A stretch of DNA of 64,000 nucleotides from Variovorax sp. CF079 (GCF_900101545.1 NZ_FMZU01000017.1:124001-188000); one strand, 5' to 3'. Positions 43,224 through 51,599 are shown, counted from the stretch's first letter. Notes: generated from the letters alone by a model not told the origin. Made by a program: numbers and translations.

Positions 43224-44162
43224 ATGCGCAAGTCATTGTTCGCACTCGCCGTGATCGCCGCGGCCCTCGCTGCCCCGGCGGCGCAGGCCCAGAACAAGCA
43301 GATCAAGAGCGTCGGCATCACGCTCGGCTCGCTCGGCAACCCCTTCTTCGTCTCGCTCGCCAAGGGCGCCGAAGCCAAGGTCAAGCAGTACAGCCCGAAT
43401 GCCAAGGTCAATGCACTTTCGGCCGACTACGACCTCAACAAGCAGTTCTCGCAGATCGACGGCTTCATCGCCTCGGGCGCGGACATGATCCTCGTCAACG
43501 CGGTCGACGCCAAGGCCATCGAGCCCGCGCTGCAGAAGGCGAAGAAGGCCGGCATCGTCGTGGTGGGCGTCGACGTGGCGGCCAACGGCGCCGATGCGAC
43601 CGTGCAGACCAACAACGTGCAGGCCGGCGAACTCGCCTGCCAGTACATCGTCGAGAAGCTCGGCGGCAAGGGCAATGTGATCATCCAGAACGGCCCGCAG
43701 GTATCGGCCGTGATCGACCGCGTCAACGGCTGCAAGACGGTGCTGAAGAAGAGCCCCGACATCAAGATCCTGTCGGACGACCAGGACGCCAAGGGCTCGC
43801 GCGAAGGCGGCCTCAACGTGATGCAGAACCACCTGACGCGCTTCCCGAAGATCGACGCCGTGTTCGCGATCAACGATCCGCAGGCCATCGGCACCGATCT
43901 CGCGGCCAAGCAGCTGAACCGCAAGAACATCGTCATCACCTCGGTCGACGGCGCGCCCGACATCGAGACGGCGCTCAAGAGCGACACGCAGGTACAGGCC
44001 TCGGCCAGCCAGGACCCGTACATGATTGCGCAGAAGGCGGTCGAGATCGGGCAGGACATCATGAACGGCAAGAAGCCCGCCAATCCGATGACACTGCTGC
44101 CCTCGACGTTGATCACGCGCACGAACGTCAAGGACTACAAGGGCTGGCAGGCGCCCCGCTGA
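43224..44162 (+). CDS. Sugar ABC transporter substrate-binding protein, RbsB type
   Basis: 312 residues. A signal peptide (MRKSLFALAVIAAALAAPAA, cleavage near AQA-QN) precedes a type I periplasmic-binding domain: IKSVGITLGSLGNPFFVSLA, ASGADMILVNAVDAKAIEPA, VVVGVDVAANGADATVQTNN and VFAINDPQAIGTDLAAKQLN. It resembles ribose- and fructose-type binding proteins. An AGGAG stands upstream. With the adjoining PfkB kinase, fructose or another ketose is a reasonable guess for the ligand. Confidence 0.93.
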   Translation: MRKSLFALAVIAAALAAPAAQAQNKQIKSVGITLGSLGNPFFVSLAKGAEAKVKQYSPNAKVNALSADYDLNKQFSQIDGFIASGADMILVNAVDAKAIEPALQKAKKAGIVVVGVDVAANGADATVQTNNVQAGELACQYIVEKLGGKGNVIIQNGPQVSAVIDRVNGCKTVLKKSPDIKILSDDQDAKGSREGGLNVMQNHLTRFPKIDAVFAINDPQAIGTDLAAKQLNRKNIVITSVDGAPDIETALKSDTQVQASASQDPYMIAQKAVEIGQDIMNGKKPANPMTLLPSTLITRTNVKDYKGWQAPR

Positions 44163-44165
44163 ATG

Positions 44166-44250
44166 TGGCCCCCAAGCTCCGTCACTTCGTGTACTCGCTA
44201 CCCCCCAAGGGGGCCGCAGTCCGCCTTGGGGCGGCCCGGCGGCGGACTGG
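44166..44250. repeat. Dispersed GC-rich repeat with two competing hairpins
   Basis: Between the binding protein and kinase genes. GGGCCGC (44211-44217) pairs with GCGGCCC (44231-44237); alternatively CAGTCCGCC (44217-44225) pairs with GGCGGACTG (44241-44249). The two stems share a base and cannot both form fully. The left part (GGCCCCCAAGCTCCGTCACT) is a repeat I recall from Comamonadaceae intergenic DNA. Confidence 0.6.
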
Positions 44251-44292
44251 TTTCGGTTTCTTCAACCGTTTGAAGCTCTTCGAAGGACAAGT

Positions 44293-45219
44293 ATGTTCGT
44301 GGTCTGCGGCGAAGCCCTGATGGATGTCTACATGGGCGAATGGACGGCCACCGGCATGACGCTCGATGCGCGCATCGGCGGCTCGCCGCTCAACGTGGCG
44401 CAGGGGCTGGCCCGGCTGGAACGGCCGGTGGCCTTCCTGGCGGGACTGTCGACCGATGCCTGCGGCGAGCGCCTGCTGGCCTCGCTGCGCGCCGAAGGCG
44501 TCGACACCTCGCTGGTGCTGCGCAGCGACGCACCGAGCACGCTCAGCGTGATCAGCGTCGACGCCGCCGGCGTGCCGCGCTATGCCTTCCATGGAACGGG
44601 TGCGGCGGACCGGCAGATCACGCACGACACGCTGCCGGCGCTGCCTACAGCGGCGCGCGTGCTGCAGTTCGGCTCCTACGCGCTCGCGGTGGAGCCGGTC
44701 GGAAGCGCGCTGCGCGCACTGGCGGCGCGCGAGCGCGAACGGCGCCTGATCGCCTACGACCCCAACGTGCGCCTCAACGTCGAGCCCGACCTCGCGCACT
44801 GGCGCGCGGTGGTCGAGCAGATGGCGTCGATCGCGCACCTGGTCAAGGTCAGCGACGAAGACCTGGGCCTGCTCTATCCGGCCGAAACGCCGGAGCAGGT
44901 TGCGGCACGCTGGCTCGAGCGGGGCGTGAACCTGGTCGCGGTGACGCGCGGCCGCCATGGGGCGAGCGCGTGGACCGGGGCGGCGCAGGCCGACGTGCCG
45001 GCGCCGGAGACCGAGGTGGTGGACACGGTGGGCGCGGGCGATACCTTCCAGGCGGCCCTCCTGACCTGGCTGGACGAGCACGATGCACTCACACCCGAGG
45101 CGCTGTCGGCGCTCGGCCATGCATCGCTCGTCGATCTGCTGCGCTTTGCCGCCCGGGCCGCCGCGATCACCTGTTCGCGGCGCGGCGCCGACATGCCGCG
45201 GCGCGACAAGCTGAACTGA
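44293..45219 (+). CDS. PfkB-family carbohydrate kinase (fructokinase-like)
   Basis: 308 residues. The N-terminal VVCGEALMDVYMGEWT and GGSPLNVAQGLARLERPVAF are the sugar-binding part of the ribokinase fold; the C-terminal signature DTVGAGDTFQAALLTWL carries the catalytic Asp and anion hole. It phosphorylates a sugar with ATP, probably the one imported by the preceding transporter. Fructokinase is the best match in style, but ribokinase or 2-keto-3-deoxygluconate kinase cannot be excluded. A 130-base gap with a repeat separates it from the binding protein gene. Confidence 0.88.
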   Translation: MFVVCGEALMDVYMGEWTATGMTLDARIGGSPLNVAQGLARLERPVAFLAGLSTDACGERLLASLRAEGVDTSLVLRSDAPSTLSVISVDAAGVPRYAFHGTGAADRQITHDTLPALPTAARVLQFGSYALAVEPVGSALRALAARERERRLIAYDPNVRLNVEPDLAHWRAVVEQMASIAHLVKVSDEDLGLLYPAETPEQVAARWLERGVNLVAVTRGRHGASAWTGAAQADVPAPETEVVDTVGAGDTFQAALLTWLDEHDALTPEALSALGHASLVDLLRFAARAAAITCSRRGADMPRRDKLN

Positions 45220-45224
45220 GGCCT

Positions 45225-45488
45225 TCAGAGGGAAGCGAATCCCTCGATGAACGGCTCGATGGCGAGGATGGGGAACTTGGTTGCCCCTGACAGCACCAGG
45301 AGATCGCGGTCGCCCGTCACCAGCGTCGCCTTGCCCGTGACCGCGAGTTGCAGGAAGGGCGCGTCGAAGGGGTCACGGCACGCTGGTACGACGGGCGGCG
45401 GATTGGGCAGCGTCACGACCTGCGCAAAGGGAAGATAGTCGGCCAACAGCTCCTCGCCCGAAACACTTGGCCACTGCGCCGGTCGCAT
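45225..45488 (-). pseudogene. Truncated PIN-domain toxin-like gene
   Basis: 87 codons. The C-terminal half of a PIN-domain protein of the putative toxin-antitoxin type is clear: ACRDPFDAPFLQLAVTGKA and TLVTGDRDLLVLSG hold the last two acidic active-site residues. The family is about 140 residues long; the first roughly 50, including the first catalytic Asp (usual pattern LDTNVLVSA), are missing, and the sequence further upstream does not restore them. No antitoxin gene adjoins. The nuclease should be inactive, and the reading frame is probably a remnant. Confidence 0.75.
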
Positions 45489-45489
45489 A

Positions 45490-45503
45490 TCGACTCAAGT
45501 CGA
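45490..45503. promoter_or_regulatory. Perfect inverted repeat upstream of the PIN remnant
   Basis: TCGACTCAAGTCGA is a perfect six-base inverted repeat with a two-base centre; with flanking ATA and ATA it extends to an imperfect 20-base palindrome. It lies just before the remnant, where a toxin-antitoxin promoter might once have been. Confidence 0.35.
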
Positions 45504-45582
45504 ATATCGTCGCGCGTCGCCGTCCCTCGCGCCTCTTGCGCCTTCGGGGTGTGCCGCGGGCCGAGCGGGCAACTCCGTTAGA

Positions 45583-46776
45583 TCAGAATGCGCCCGCTTC
45601 CAGCCGCTGCGCCCGCCACGCGCAAATGCTGCCCACCACGGCAAGCAGCGTCGCCACGCCGAACATCGCGACATAGCCGAAGTGCTGCGCGATCGCGCCG
45701 CCGGCCAGCACCCCGAGCACGCCGCCGAAGCCATAGCCGATCACGGTGAAGAGCGCCTGCCCGCGCCCGCGCAGCCGCCCCGGGAAATGGCGCGACACCA
45801 TCGCGATGCAGGCCGTGTGGTGCGCGGCGAACGAGAGCGCGTGCAGGGCCTGCGCCGCCGCCAGCGCCCAGACCCAGGGGCCGCATCCCGCGGTGATCCC
45901 CATACGCAGCACGGCGGCTACGCCGCAGATCAGGAGCCATCGCGGCATGGCGAACAGGCCCAGCAGCCGGCCCTGCAGGTAGAACCAGGCGATCTCGGCC
46001 ACCACCGACAGCGCCCACAGCAAGCCGATGGTCCCCTTGCCGTAGCCGAGCGAATCGAGGTACAGCGAGAGAAAGCCGTAGACCGCGAAGTGCGCCATCA
46101 CGTGGAAGAACAGCGACATGAAGAACCAGCGCACCGCCGGAATGCGCAGCACCGGCCCGACCGGATCCTTCACCATCGAGTGGGCCGCCGCCGGTTCGCG
46201 CACGTCGGGCAGGCGCAAGGTCGCGATCAGCACGATGGCGAGCGTGCCGCCCGCCCAGGCTGGAAAGTGCCCCATGCCGAAATGCTCGAACCATTCGCCG
46301 GCAAAGAAGACCGTGACCAGGAATCCCGCCGAGCCCCAGAGCCGGATGCGGCCGTAGCGCCCCCAGTCGCCGGCCACCAGGTGCGCCATGGCCGCTTCGG
46401 TGAGCGACATCATCGAACTGGTGTGCGTGAACATCACCAGCAGCACCAGGCCCAGCCACCAGGCGCCGCCGTGCCACCACAGCCCGAACGAGGACACCAG
46501 CGCCACGGCCGCGCTGATGCGCAGCAGCAGCACGCGATGCCCCGTGTGGTCGCTCACCGCGCCCCATGCATAAGGCGCGAAGACCCGCGTGATCGACTGC
46601 ACCGAGGTCAAGAGGCTGATGGTGAAGATCGGCAGCCCCAGATCCTTCAGCCACAGCGGCAGGTAGGGATTGAAGAAGCCGATGTGCGCGAAGTAGCTGG
46701 CCGAGAGTGCCGCGAAGGCCAGCAGGTGGCCGCGGCCGCCCGCAGCAGGGGCTGGGGCCGGGGCCGGGGCCGGCAC
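45583..46776 (-). CDS. MFS transporter, HcaT-like (PPP family)
   Basis: 397 residues from a GTG at 46776, 12 membrane segments. Characteristic stretches are SASYFAHIGFFNPYLPLWLK, RVFAPYAWGAVSDHTGHR, YGRIRLWGSAGFLVTVFFAG and LYLDSLGYGKGTIGLLWALS, of the 3-phenylpropionate permease group (MFS_1-like). The GTG overlaps the aroC stop (TAGTG), and the first residues are a Pro-Ala repeat from GGGGCC-type DNA. An ATG at 46857 would add 27 basic residues inside aroC; the start is therefore uncertain. Substrate unknown; phenylpropionate is not supported by neighbours. Confidence 0.87.
   Translation of the reverse strand: MPAPAPAPAPAAGGRGHLLAFAALSASYFAHIGFFNPYLPLWLKDLGLPIFTISLLTSVQSITRVFAPYAWGAVSDHTGHRVLLLRISAAVALVSSFGLWWHGGAWWLGLVLLVMFTHTSSMMSLTEAAMAHLVAGDWGRYGRIRLWGSAGFLVTVFFAGEWFEHFGMGHFPAWAGGTLAIVLIATLRLPDVREPAAAHSMVKDPVGPVLRIPAVRWFFMSLFFHVMAHFAVYGFLSLYLDSLGYGKGTIGLLWALSVVAEIAWFYLQGRLLGLFAMPRWLLICGVAAVLRMGITAGCGPWVWALAAAQALHALSFAAHHTACIAMVSRHFPGRLRGRGQALFTVIGYGFGGVLGVLAGGAIAQHFGYVAMFGVATLLAVVGSICAWRAQRLEAGAF
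46748..46769 (+). repeat. GGGGCC-type tract with G-quadruplex potential
   Basis: Four runs of GGGG (46748, 46754, 46760 and 46766) are separated by CT, CC and CC on the + strand. This is the strict pattern for an intramolecular G-quadruplex with two-base loops. It encodes the Pro-Ala repeat at the start of the MFS protein and lies in the template strand for that gene, directly after the aroC stop. Confidence 0.75.
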
Positions 46777-47903
46777 TAGAGGAAAGACGCCTGTGGCGAC
46801 GGCCGCGCGTCGGCGTCGGCTTGCCCCTGTTCCTGCTCTCCCTGCACGTCGCCGCATTGCGCGCGGTTGCGAAGCGCATGCTCCATCACGACCAGCGCCA
46901 GCATCGCCTCGGCGATCGGCGTCGCGCGGATGCCGACGCAGGGGTCGTGCCGGCCCTTGGTGACAACCTCGACCGGCTGGTTGTTGACATCGACCGACCG
47001 GCGCGGGCTGATGATCGAGCTGGTCGGCTTGATCGCGATGCTGACCTCAAGATCCTGCCCGGTGGTGATGCCGCCGAGCGTGCCGCCCGCGTTGTTGCTC
47101 TCGAAGCCCTCGGGCGTGATCGAGTCGCCGTGCACGGTGCCGCGCTGCGTGACGCTCGCGAAGCCGGCGCCGATCTCCACGCCCTTGACGGCGTTGATGC
47201 CCATCATGGCCCAGGCGATGTCGGCATCCATCTTGTCGAACAGCGGCTCGCCGAGGCCTACCGGCACCTTCGATGCGGTCACGCGAATGCGCGCGCCGCA
47301 GGAGTCGCCGGCCTTGCGCAAAGCGTCCATGTAGGCCTCGAGCTTGGAAACGTCGGCAATGGGCGCGAAGAAGGGATTGTTCGGCACGTGCTCCCAGCTC
47401 TCGAAGGGGATCGCGATGTCGCCGATCTGCGCCATGCAGCCGCGGAACACCGTGCCGTACTTCTCGTTGAGCCACTTCTTGGCCACCGCGCCGGCCGCGA
47501 CCATCGGCGCCGTGAGCCGTGCCGAGGAGCGGCCACCGCCGCGCGGATCGCGGATGCCGTATTTCTTCCAGTAGGCGAAGTCGGCATGGCCGGGGCGGAA
47601 CTGCTGCGCGATCTGGCCGTAGTCCTTGCTGCGCTGGTCGGTGTTCTGGATCAGCAGCGCGATCGGCGTGCCGGTGGTCTTGCCCTCGTACACGCCGGAG
47701 AGGATCTGCACCGCATCGGGTTCGTTGCGCTGGGTCACGTGGCGGCTGGTGCCGGGGCGGCGGCGGTCGAGGTCGCCCTGGATGTCGGCCTCGCTGAGCG
47801 CCATGCCGGGCGGGCAGCCGTCGATGACGCACCCGATCGCGGGACCATGGGACTCGCCGAAGTTGGTGACCGCGAAAAGGGTGCCGAAGGTATTGCCGCT
47901 CAT
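46776..47903 (-). CDS. aroC: Chorismate synthase
   Basis: 375 residues. The family signatures are intact: GNTFGTLFAVTNFGESHGPA, RNEPDAVQILSGVYEGKTTG, GHADFAYWKKYGIRDPRGGG and GRSSARLTAPMVAAGAVAKK. AroC converts 5-enolpyruvylshikimate 3-phosphate to chorismate with reduced FMN. The last roughly 25 residues (QGEQEQGQADADARP) form a polar tail longer than in most homologs. It lies seven bases after the DHA2-type MFS gene, an unusual setting for a biosynthetic gene. Confidence 0.97.
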   Translation of the reverse strand: MSGNTFGTLFAVTNFGESHGPAIGCVIDGCPPGMALSEADIQGDLDRRRPGTSRHVTQRNEPDAVQILSGVYEGKTTGTPIALLIQNTDQRSKDYGQIAQQFRPGHADFAYWKKYGIRDPRGGGRSSARLTAPMVAAGAVAKKWLNEKYGTVFRGCMAQIGDIAIPFESWEHVPNNPFFAPIADVSKLEAYMDALRKAGDSCGARIRVTASKVPVGLGEPLFDKMDADIAWAMMGINAVKGVEIGAGFASVTQRGTVHGDSITPEGFESNNAGGTLGGITTGQDLEVSIAIKPTSSIISPRRSVDVNNQPVEVVTKGRHDPCVGIRATPIAEAMLALVVMEHALRNRAQCGDVQGEQEQGQADADARPSPQASFL

Positions 47904-47910
47904 GCGGCGA

Positions 47911-49473
47911 TTATCCCAACAAAGTCAACTCCACATCCCCCGAGGGCGCGGTCGGTGGCCTTCCCACGCGTCGCAGCATGATGGCGGCCAGCACCGCGGC
48001 CGCCAGCGCCACCGCTGCGCTGATGGTGGCCGTCGTCTCGAAGGCCTGCGCGAACGCCTCGCGCCCGGCATCGAACAGGGCCGCGCCTGCAGGCCCCGGG
48101 AGCGCGGCCGCGGTGTCCGCAGCAACACCCAGATTGGCGCGTGCGGCCTCGAGCGCGGCCTTTGGTACGCCGTCGATCCGGGCCTCGCCCATGGCGTGGC
48201 GGTAGATGGCGACGATCACGCTGCCGAGCACCGCAATGCCCAGCGCGCCGCCGAACTCCGAGCTCGTTTCCGAGATCGCCGATGCCGCACCGGCACGCTC
48301 GGGCGGCGCCGTGCCGACCATCAGATCGACCGCCAGCGTGAAGGCGAACGAAAGCCCCAGCGACAGAACCCCGTAGGCGACGACCAGCCTGACCAGGCCG
48401 TCGATGCGGTCCACCGTGCTCAGCAAGGCGAAGCCGGCCGCGGCCACGAGCAGGCCGCCGGCCACCACGAAGCCGGGACGCACCAGCCGCACCAGCCGCG
48501 GCGCGATCGTGGAGCCAAGCGCAAAGGCCACGCCCGAAGGCACGCTCCACAGGCCCGCCTGCAAGGCCGACAGGCCGAGCACGAGCTGCAGGTACTGCGC
48601 GATGAAGAGGAACCCGCCGAAGGCGATGAAGAAGGCCAGCGTGTTGATCGCGAGCGCGGCGCTGAAGGCCGGCACGCGGAACAGCCGCAGCTCGATCAGC
48701 GGATCGGCCAGCCGCCCCTGCCGGCGGATGAAGGCGATGCCGATCGCCACGCCCACCACAATGGCCGCCAGCGGCAGCACGCCCATGCCTGCTTCGGCGA
48801 TGCGCTTGAGGCCATAGATGACGGCGAGCACGGACAACAGCGACTGCGCCGCACTCAGCAGGTCGAGCCGCCCGGCCTGCGTGTCGCGGTACTCGGGCAG
48901 GAGCCAGGGCCCGAGCGCGAGCAGCAGCACCATGACCGGCACGCCGATCAGGAACACCGAGCCCCACCAGAAGTGCTCGAGCAGCGCCCCGCCGATCAGC
49001 GGGCCGATGGTGCCGCCGACCGAGAAGCTCGCGACCCAGATGCCGATGGCCACGCTGCGCTCGTGGGCGTTGAGGAACATGTTGCGGATCAGCGAGAGCG
49101 TCGAGGGCGCGAGCGTGGCGCCTGCGATGCCAAGCAGCGCGCGCGTGGCGATCAGCATCGCGGCGCTGCTCGAGAAGGCGGCCAGCACCGAGGCGATGCC
49201 GAAGCAGGCCGCGCCAATCAGCAGCAGCCGGCGCCGGCCGATGCGGTCGCCCAGCGTGCCCATGGTGATCAGCGAACCCGCGAGCATGAAGCCGTAGATG
49301 TCGACGATCCACAGCATCTGGGCGCTGCTGGGATGCAGCGCGGCGCTCAGGTGCGGCACCGCCAGGTTGAGGACCGTGAGGTCCATCGAATAGATCATGC
49401 AGGGCAGCGCGATGACGGCCAGGCCGATCCATTCGCGCGCGCTGGCCCTGGCGCCGGCGGCCGGGGCGTTCAT
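47911..49473 (-). CDS. DHA2-family MFS efflux transporter (14 membrane segments)
   Basis: 520 residues. DMT-type motif C equivalents and the DHA2 motifs are visible: YSMDLTVLNLAVPHLSAALH, TMGTLGDRIGRRRLLLIGAA, RALLGIAGATLAPSTLSLIR and GGTIGPLIGGALLEHFWWGS. It resembles SmvA/LfrA-type exporters of cationic drugs and dyes. It lies 55 bases after the second YciI gene on the same strand, so an ECF42-dependent transcript could run into it, and seven bases before aroC. Confidence 0.92.
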   Translation of the reverse strand: MNAPAAGARASAREWIGLAVIALPCMIYSMDLTVLNLAVPHLSAALHPSSAQMLWIVDIYGFMLAGSLITMGTLGDRIGRRRLLLIGAACFGIASVLAAFSSSAAMLIATRALLGIAGATLAPSTLSLIRNMFLNAHERSVAIGIWVASFSVGGTIGPLIGGALLEHFWWGSVFLIGVPVMVLLLALGPWLLPEYRDTQAGRLDLLSAAQSLLSVLAVIYGLKRIAEAGMGVLPLAAIVVGVAIGIAFIRRQGRLADPLIELRLFRVPAFSAALAINTLAFFIAFGGFLFIAQYLQLVLGLSALQAGLWSVPSGVAFALGSTIAPRLVRLVRPGFVVAGGLLVAAAGFALLSTVDRIDGLVRLVVAYGVLSLGLSFAFTLAVDLMVGTAPPERAGAASAISETSSEFGGALGIAVLGSVIVAIYRHAMGEARIDGVPKAALEAARANLGVAADTAAALPGPAGAALFDAGREAFAQAFETTATISAAVALAAAVLAAIMLRRVGRPPTAPSGDVELTLLG

Positions 49474-49528
49474 TGAATCACCTCCGCGCTGCGCGCGGCG
49501 GTATTCGCCTTGGGAACGGCCCGGCGGC

Positions 49529-49888
49529 TCATGGCGTGTGCTCCCAGACCACCACGGGGCGCACCTCGATGCTGCCCACGCGCGAGGACGGAATGCCGGC
49601 GGCGATGCGCACCGCCTCTTCGTCGCTCGCGGCCTCGACCAGGTAGAAGCCGCCGAGCTGTTCGTTGGTTTCGACGAAGGGGCCGTCGGTCACCGACAGC
49701 TTGCCGTTGCGCACGCGCACGACGGCGGCAGTGCGGGCCGCCTCCAGGCCTTCCGATTCGACGAAATGCCCGCTCGCGCGCAACTGGTCGTCGTAATCCA
49801 GGTGCGCGTTGACGAAGTCGCGCATCTCGCCGGGCGAGAGCACGCTCATCTGCTCGTCGGTGGCGAAGATCATGCAGAGGTATCTCAT
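49529..49888 (-). CDS. DGPF/YciI-family protein 6
   Basis: 119 residues: MRYLCMIFATDEQMSVL, then VRNGKLSVTDGPFVETNEQL with the DGPF motif at about residue 68, then VGSIEVRPVVVWEH. The start overlaps the preceding YciI stop by four bases. It belongs to the second ECF42 cluster and is most similar to its immediate neighbour, as expected of a local duplication. Confidence 0.9.
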   Translation of the reverse strand: MRYLCMIFATDEQMSVLSPGEMRDFVNAHLDYDDQLRASGHFVESEGLEAARTAAVVRVRNGKLSVTDGPFVETNEQLGGFYLVEAASDEEAVRIAAGIPSSRVGSIEVRPVVVWEHTP

Positions 49889-50247
49889 GACGCAATCCTC
49901 TCGACCTTCGCGATGGGGCGCACCTCGATGCTGCCGTACTTCGCGAGCGGGATCCTGGCGGCCACCTGGATCGCGGCGTTGAGGTCCTGGACGTCGATCA
50001 GGATGAAGCCGCCGAGCTGCTCCTTGGTTTCGGCGAAGGGGCCGTCGGTCTGCGACATCGTGCCCTTGCGCACCTGCACGACCTTGGCGGTCTTCACCGA
50101 CTGCAGGGCTTCCGCAACGACCAGTTGGCCGCGCGCATCGAGCTCCTTGTCATAGTCCATCGAATCGGTGTCCAGCGTGGCGCGCTCGCTCGGCGTCATC
50201 GTCGCGAGCAGCTTGGGGTCGAAATAGACCATGCAGAGGTATTTCAT
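49885..50247 (-). CDS. DGPF/YciI-family protein 5
   Basis: 120 residues: MKYLCMVYFDPKLLATM, TMSQTDGPFAETKEQLGGF with the DGPF motif, and YGSIEVRPIAKVERIAS. The ATG at 50247 has GGAG six bases upstream; the ATG at 50253 would touch that ribosome site and is rejected. The ECF42-type promoter at 50288-50314 ends about 40 bases upstream, giving a short leader. Confidence 0.9.
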   Translation of the reverse strand: MKYLCMVYFDPKLLATMTPSERATLDTDSMDYDKELDARGQLVVAEALQSVKTAKVVQVRKGTMSQTDGPFAETKEQLGGFILIDVQDLNAAIQVAARIPLAKYGSIEVRPIAKVERIAS

Positions 50248-50287
50248 GTGCATCTCCAGAAAAGGATTGGGTGACTGACACCCACTG

Positions 50288-50314
50288 GTCGAACGCAGAG
50301 GCCGCCGATCGACA
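50288..50314 (-). promoter_or_regulatory. ECF42-type promoter P3 before the YciI pair
   Basis: On the minus strand: TGTCGA (50314-50309), 17 bases, then CGAC (50291-50288). Boxes, spacing and the TT before CGAC match P1 and P2 of the first cluster. It lies between the sigma gene stop at 50337 and the first YciI gene. Confidence 0.75.
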
Positions 50315-50336
50315 TTCGCGCCCGCTCGAACTTGTT

Positions 50337-51599
50337 TCAGGATGCAAGCTCAGCCAGCCGCCGCTCGAGAAACTGCCGCTCGGGGGCCTGCCGCGCGAGC
50401 GCCAGCGCACGTTCGTACGATGCCCTCGCTTCCGCCGTGCGGCCGAGCCGCCGGCACAGATCGGCGCGCGCCGCGTGGGCCAGGTGGTAGTCCGCGAGCT
50501 CGCCGCGCGCGAGGATTTCATCGATGAGGGGCAAGCCGGCCGCCGGCCCGTCGCGCATCGCGATCGCGACCGCGCGGTTGAGCGCCACCACCGGCGAAGG
50601 CTCGGCGCGCAGCAGCACCTCGTAGAGCCCGGCGATCTGGGCCCAGTCGGTGGATTGCGCATCCGCGGCTTCGGCATGCACCGCCGCGATGGCGGCCTGC
50701 AGCGTGTAGGGCCCGAAGCGGCGCGACGAGAGCGCGCGCATCGCGAGGGCAGCGCCCTCCTCGATCGATGCCCGATTCCACAGGCTGCGATCCTGCTCGT
50801 CGAGCAGCACCATCTCGCCCGATGCCGAGGTTCGTGCGGCACGCCGCGACTCGTGCAGCAGCATCAGCGCCAAGAGGCCCACGGCCTCGGGCTCGGGCAG
50901 CAGGTCGACCAGCAGCCGGCCGAGCCGGATCGCCTCGGCCGACAGGTCGGGACGCGTCAGCGTCTCGCCGGACGAGGCCGCATAGCCCTCGTTGAACACC
51001 AGGTAGACCACGCGCAGCACGGCATCGAGCCGTTCGGCCAGCTCGGCCACGGGCGGCACCTGGTAGGGAATGCGGGCCTCGCGGATCCTGGCCTTCGCGC
51101 GCACGATGCGTTGCGCAATCGTCGGCGCGGGCACCAGGAAGGCATTGGCGATGTCTTCGGTCGCGAGGCCGCAGACCTCGCGCAGCGTCAGCGCGACCTG
51201 CGCGTCGGGCGCCAGCGCCGGGTGGCAGCAGGTGAAGACGAGGCGCAGGCGGTCGTCCTCCAGCGTCTCGGCATCGGCGTCGCGCTCATCCCAGGCCAGC
51301 GCAGGGTCGGCGATGGCCTCGGCCGCATCGCCTGCGTCGTCCCAGGCATCGAAGCGTGCGCGGCGGCGGAGGCCGTCGATGGCCTTGAAGCGCCCGGCCG
51401 ACACCAGCCAGGCGCGCGGGCTGGCCGGGATGCCGCTCGCAGGCCATTGCTCGAGCGCCGCGCGAAAGCCGTCGTGCAGCGCCTCCTCGGCCAGGTCGAA
51501 GTCGCCCAGGAGGCGCACCAGCGTCGCGAAGATGCGGCGCGACTCGCTGCGGTAGACCGCATCCACCGCCTCGCGCACTGCGGCCGGCGCTGTCGCCAT
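50337..51599 (-). CDS. ECF42-type RNA polymerase sigma factor (second copy)
   Basis: 420 residues. Sigma2 is at about 10-80 (YRSESRRIFATLVRLLGDFD, SPRAWLVSAGRFKAIDGLRR), sigma4 at about 130-180 (LREVCGLATEDIANAFLVPA, PTIAQRIVRAKARIREARIP), and the ECF42 extension follows (YLVFNEGYAASSGE, GPYTLQAAIAAVHAEA, TDWAQIAGLYEVL, SPVVALNRAVAIAM). The extension shares its main motifs with the protein at 12798-14081, while the N-terminal region differs more. Its start overlaps the SRPBCC stop by one base, so it is expressed with ArsR and SRPBCC rather than from its own promoter. Confidence 0.93.
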   Translation of the reverse strand: MATAPAAVREAVDAVYRSESRRIFATLVRLLGDFDLAEEALHDGFRAALEQWPASGIPASPRAWLVSAGRFKAIDGLRRRARFDAWDDAGDAAEAIADPALAWDERDADAETLEDDRLRLVFTCCHPALAPDAQVALTLREVCGLATEDIANAFLVPAPTIAQRIVRAKARIREARIPYQVPPVAELAERLDAVLRVVYLVFNEGYAASSGETLTRPDLSAEAIRLGRLLVDLLPEPEAVGLLALMLLHESRRAARTSASGEMVLLDEQDRSLWNRASIEEGAALAMRALSSRRFGPYTLQAAIAAVHAEAADAQSTDWAQIAGLYEVLLRAEPSPVVALNRAVAIAMRDGPAAGLPLIDEILARGELADYHLAHAARADLCRRLGRTAEARASYERALALARQAPERQFLERRLAELAS

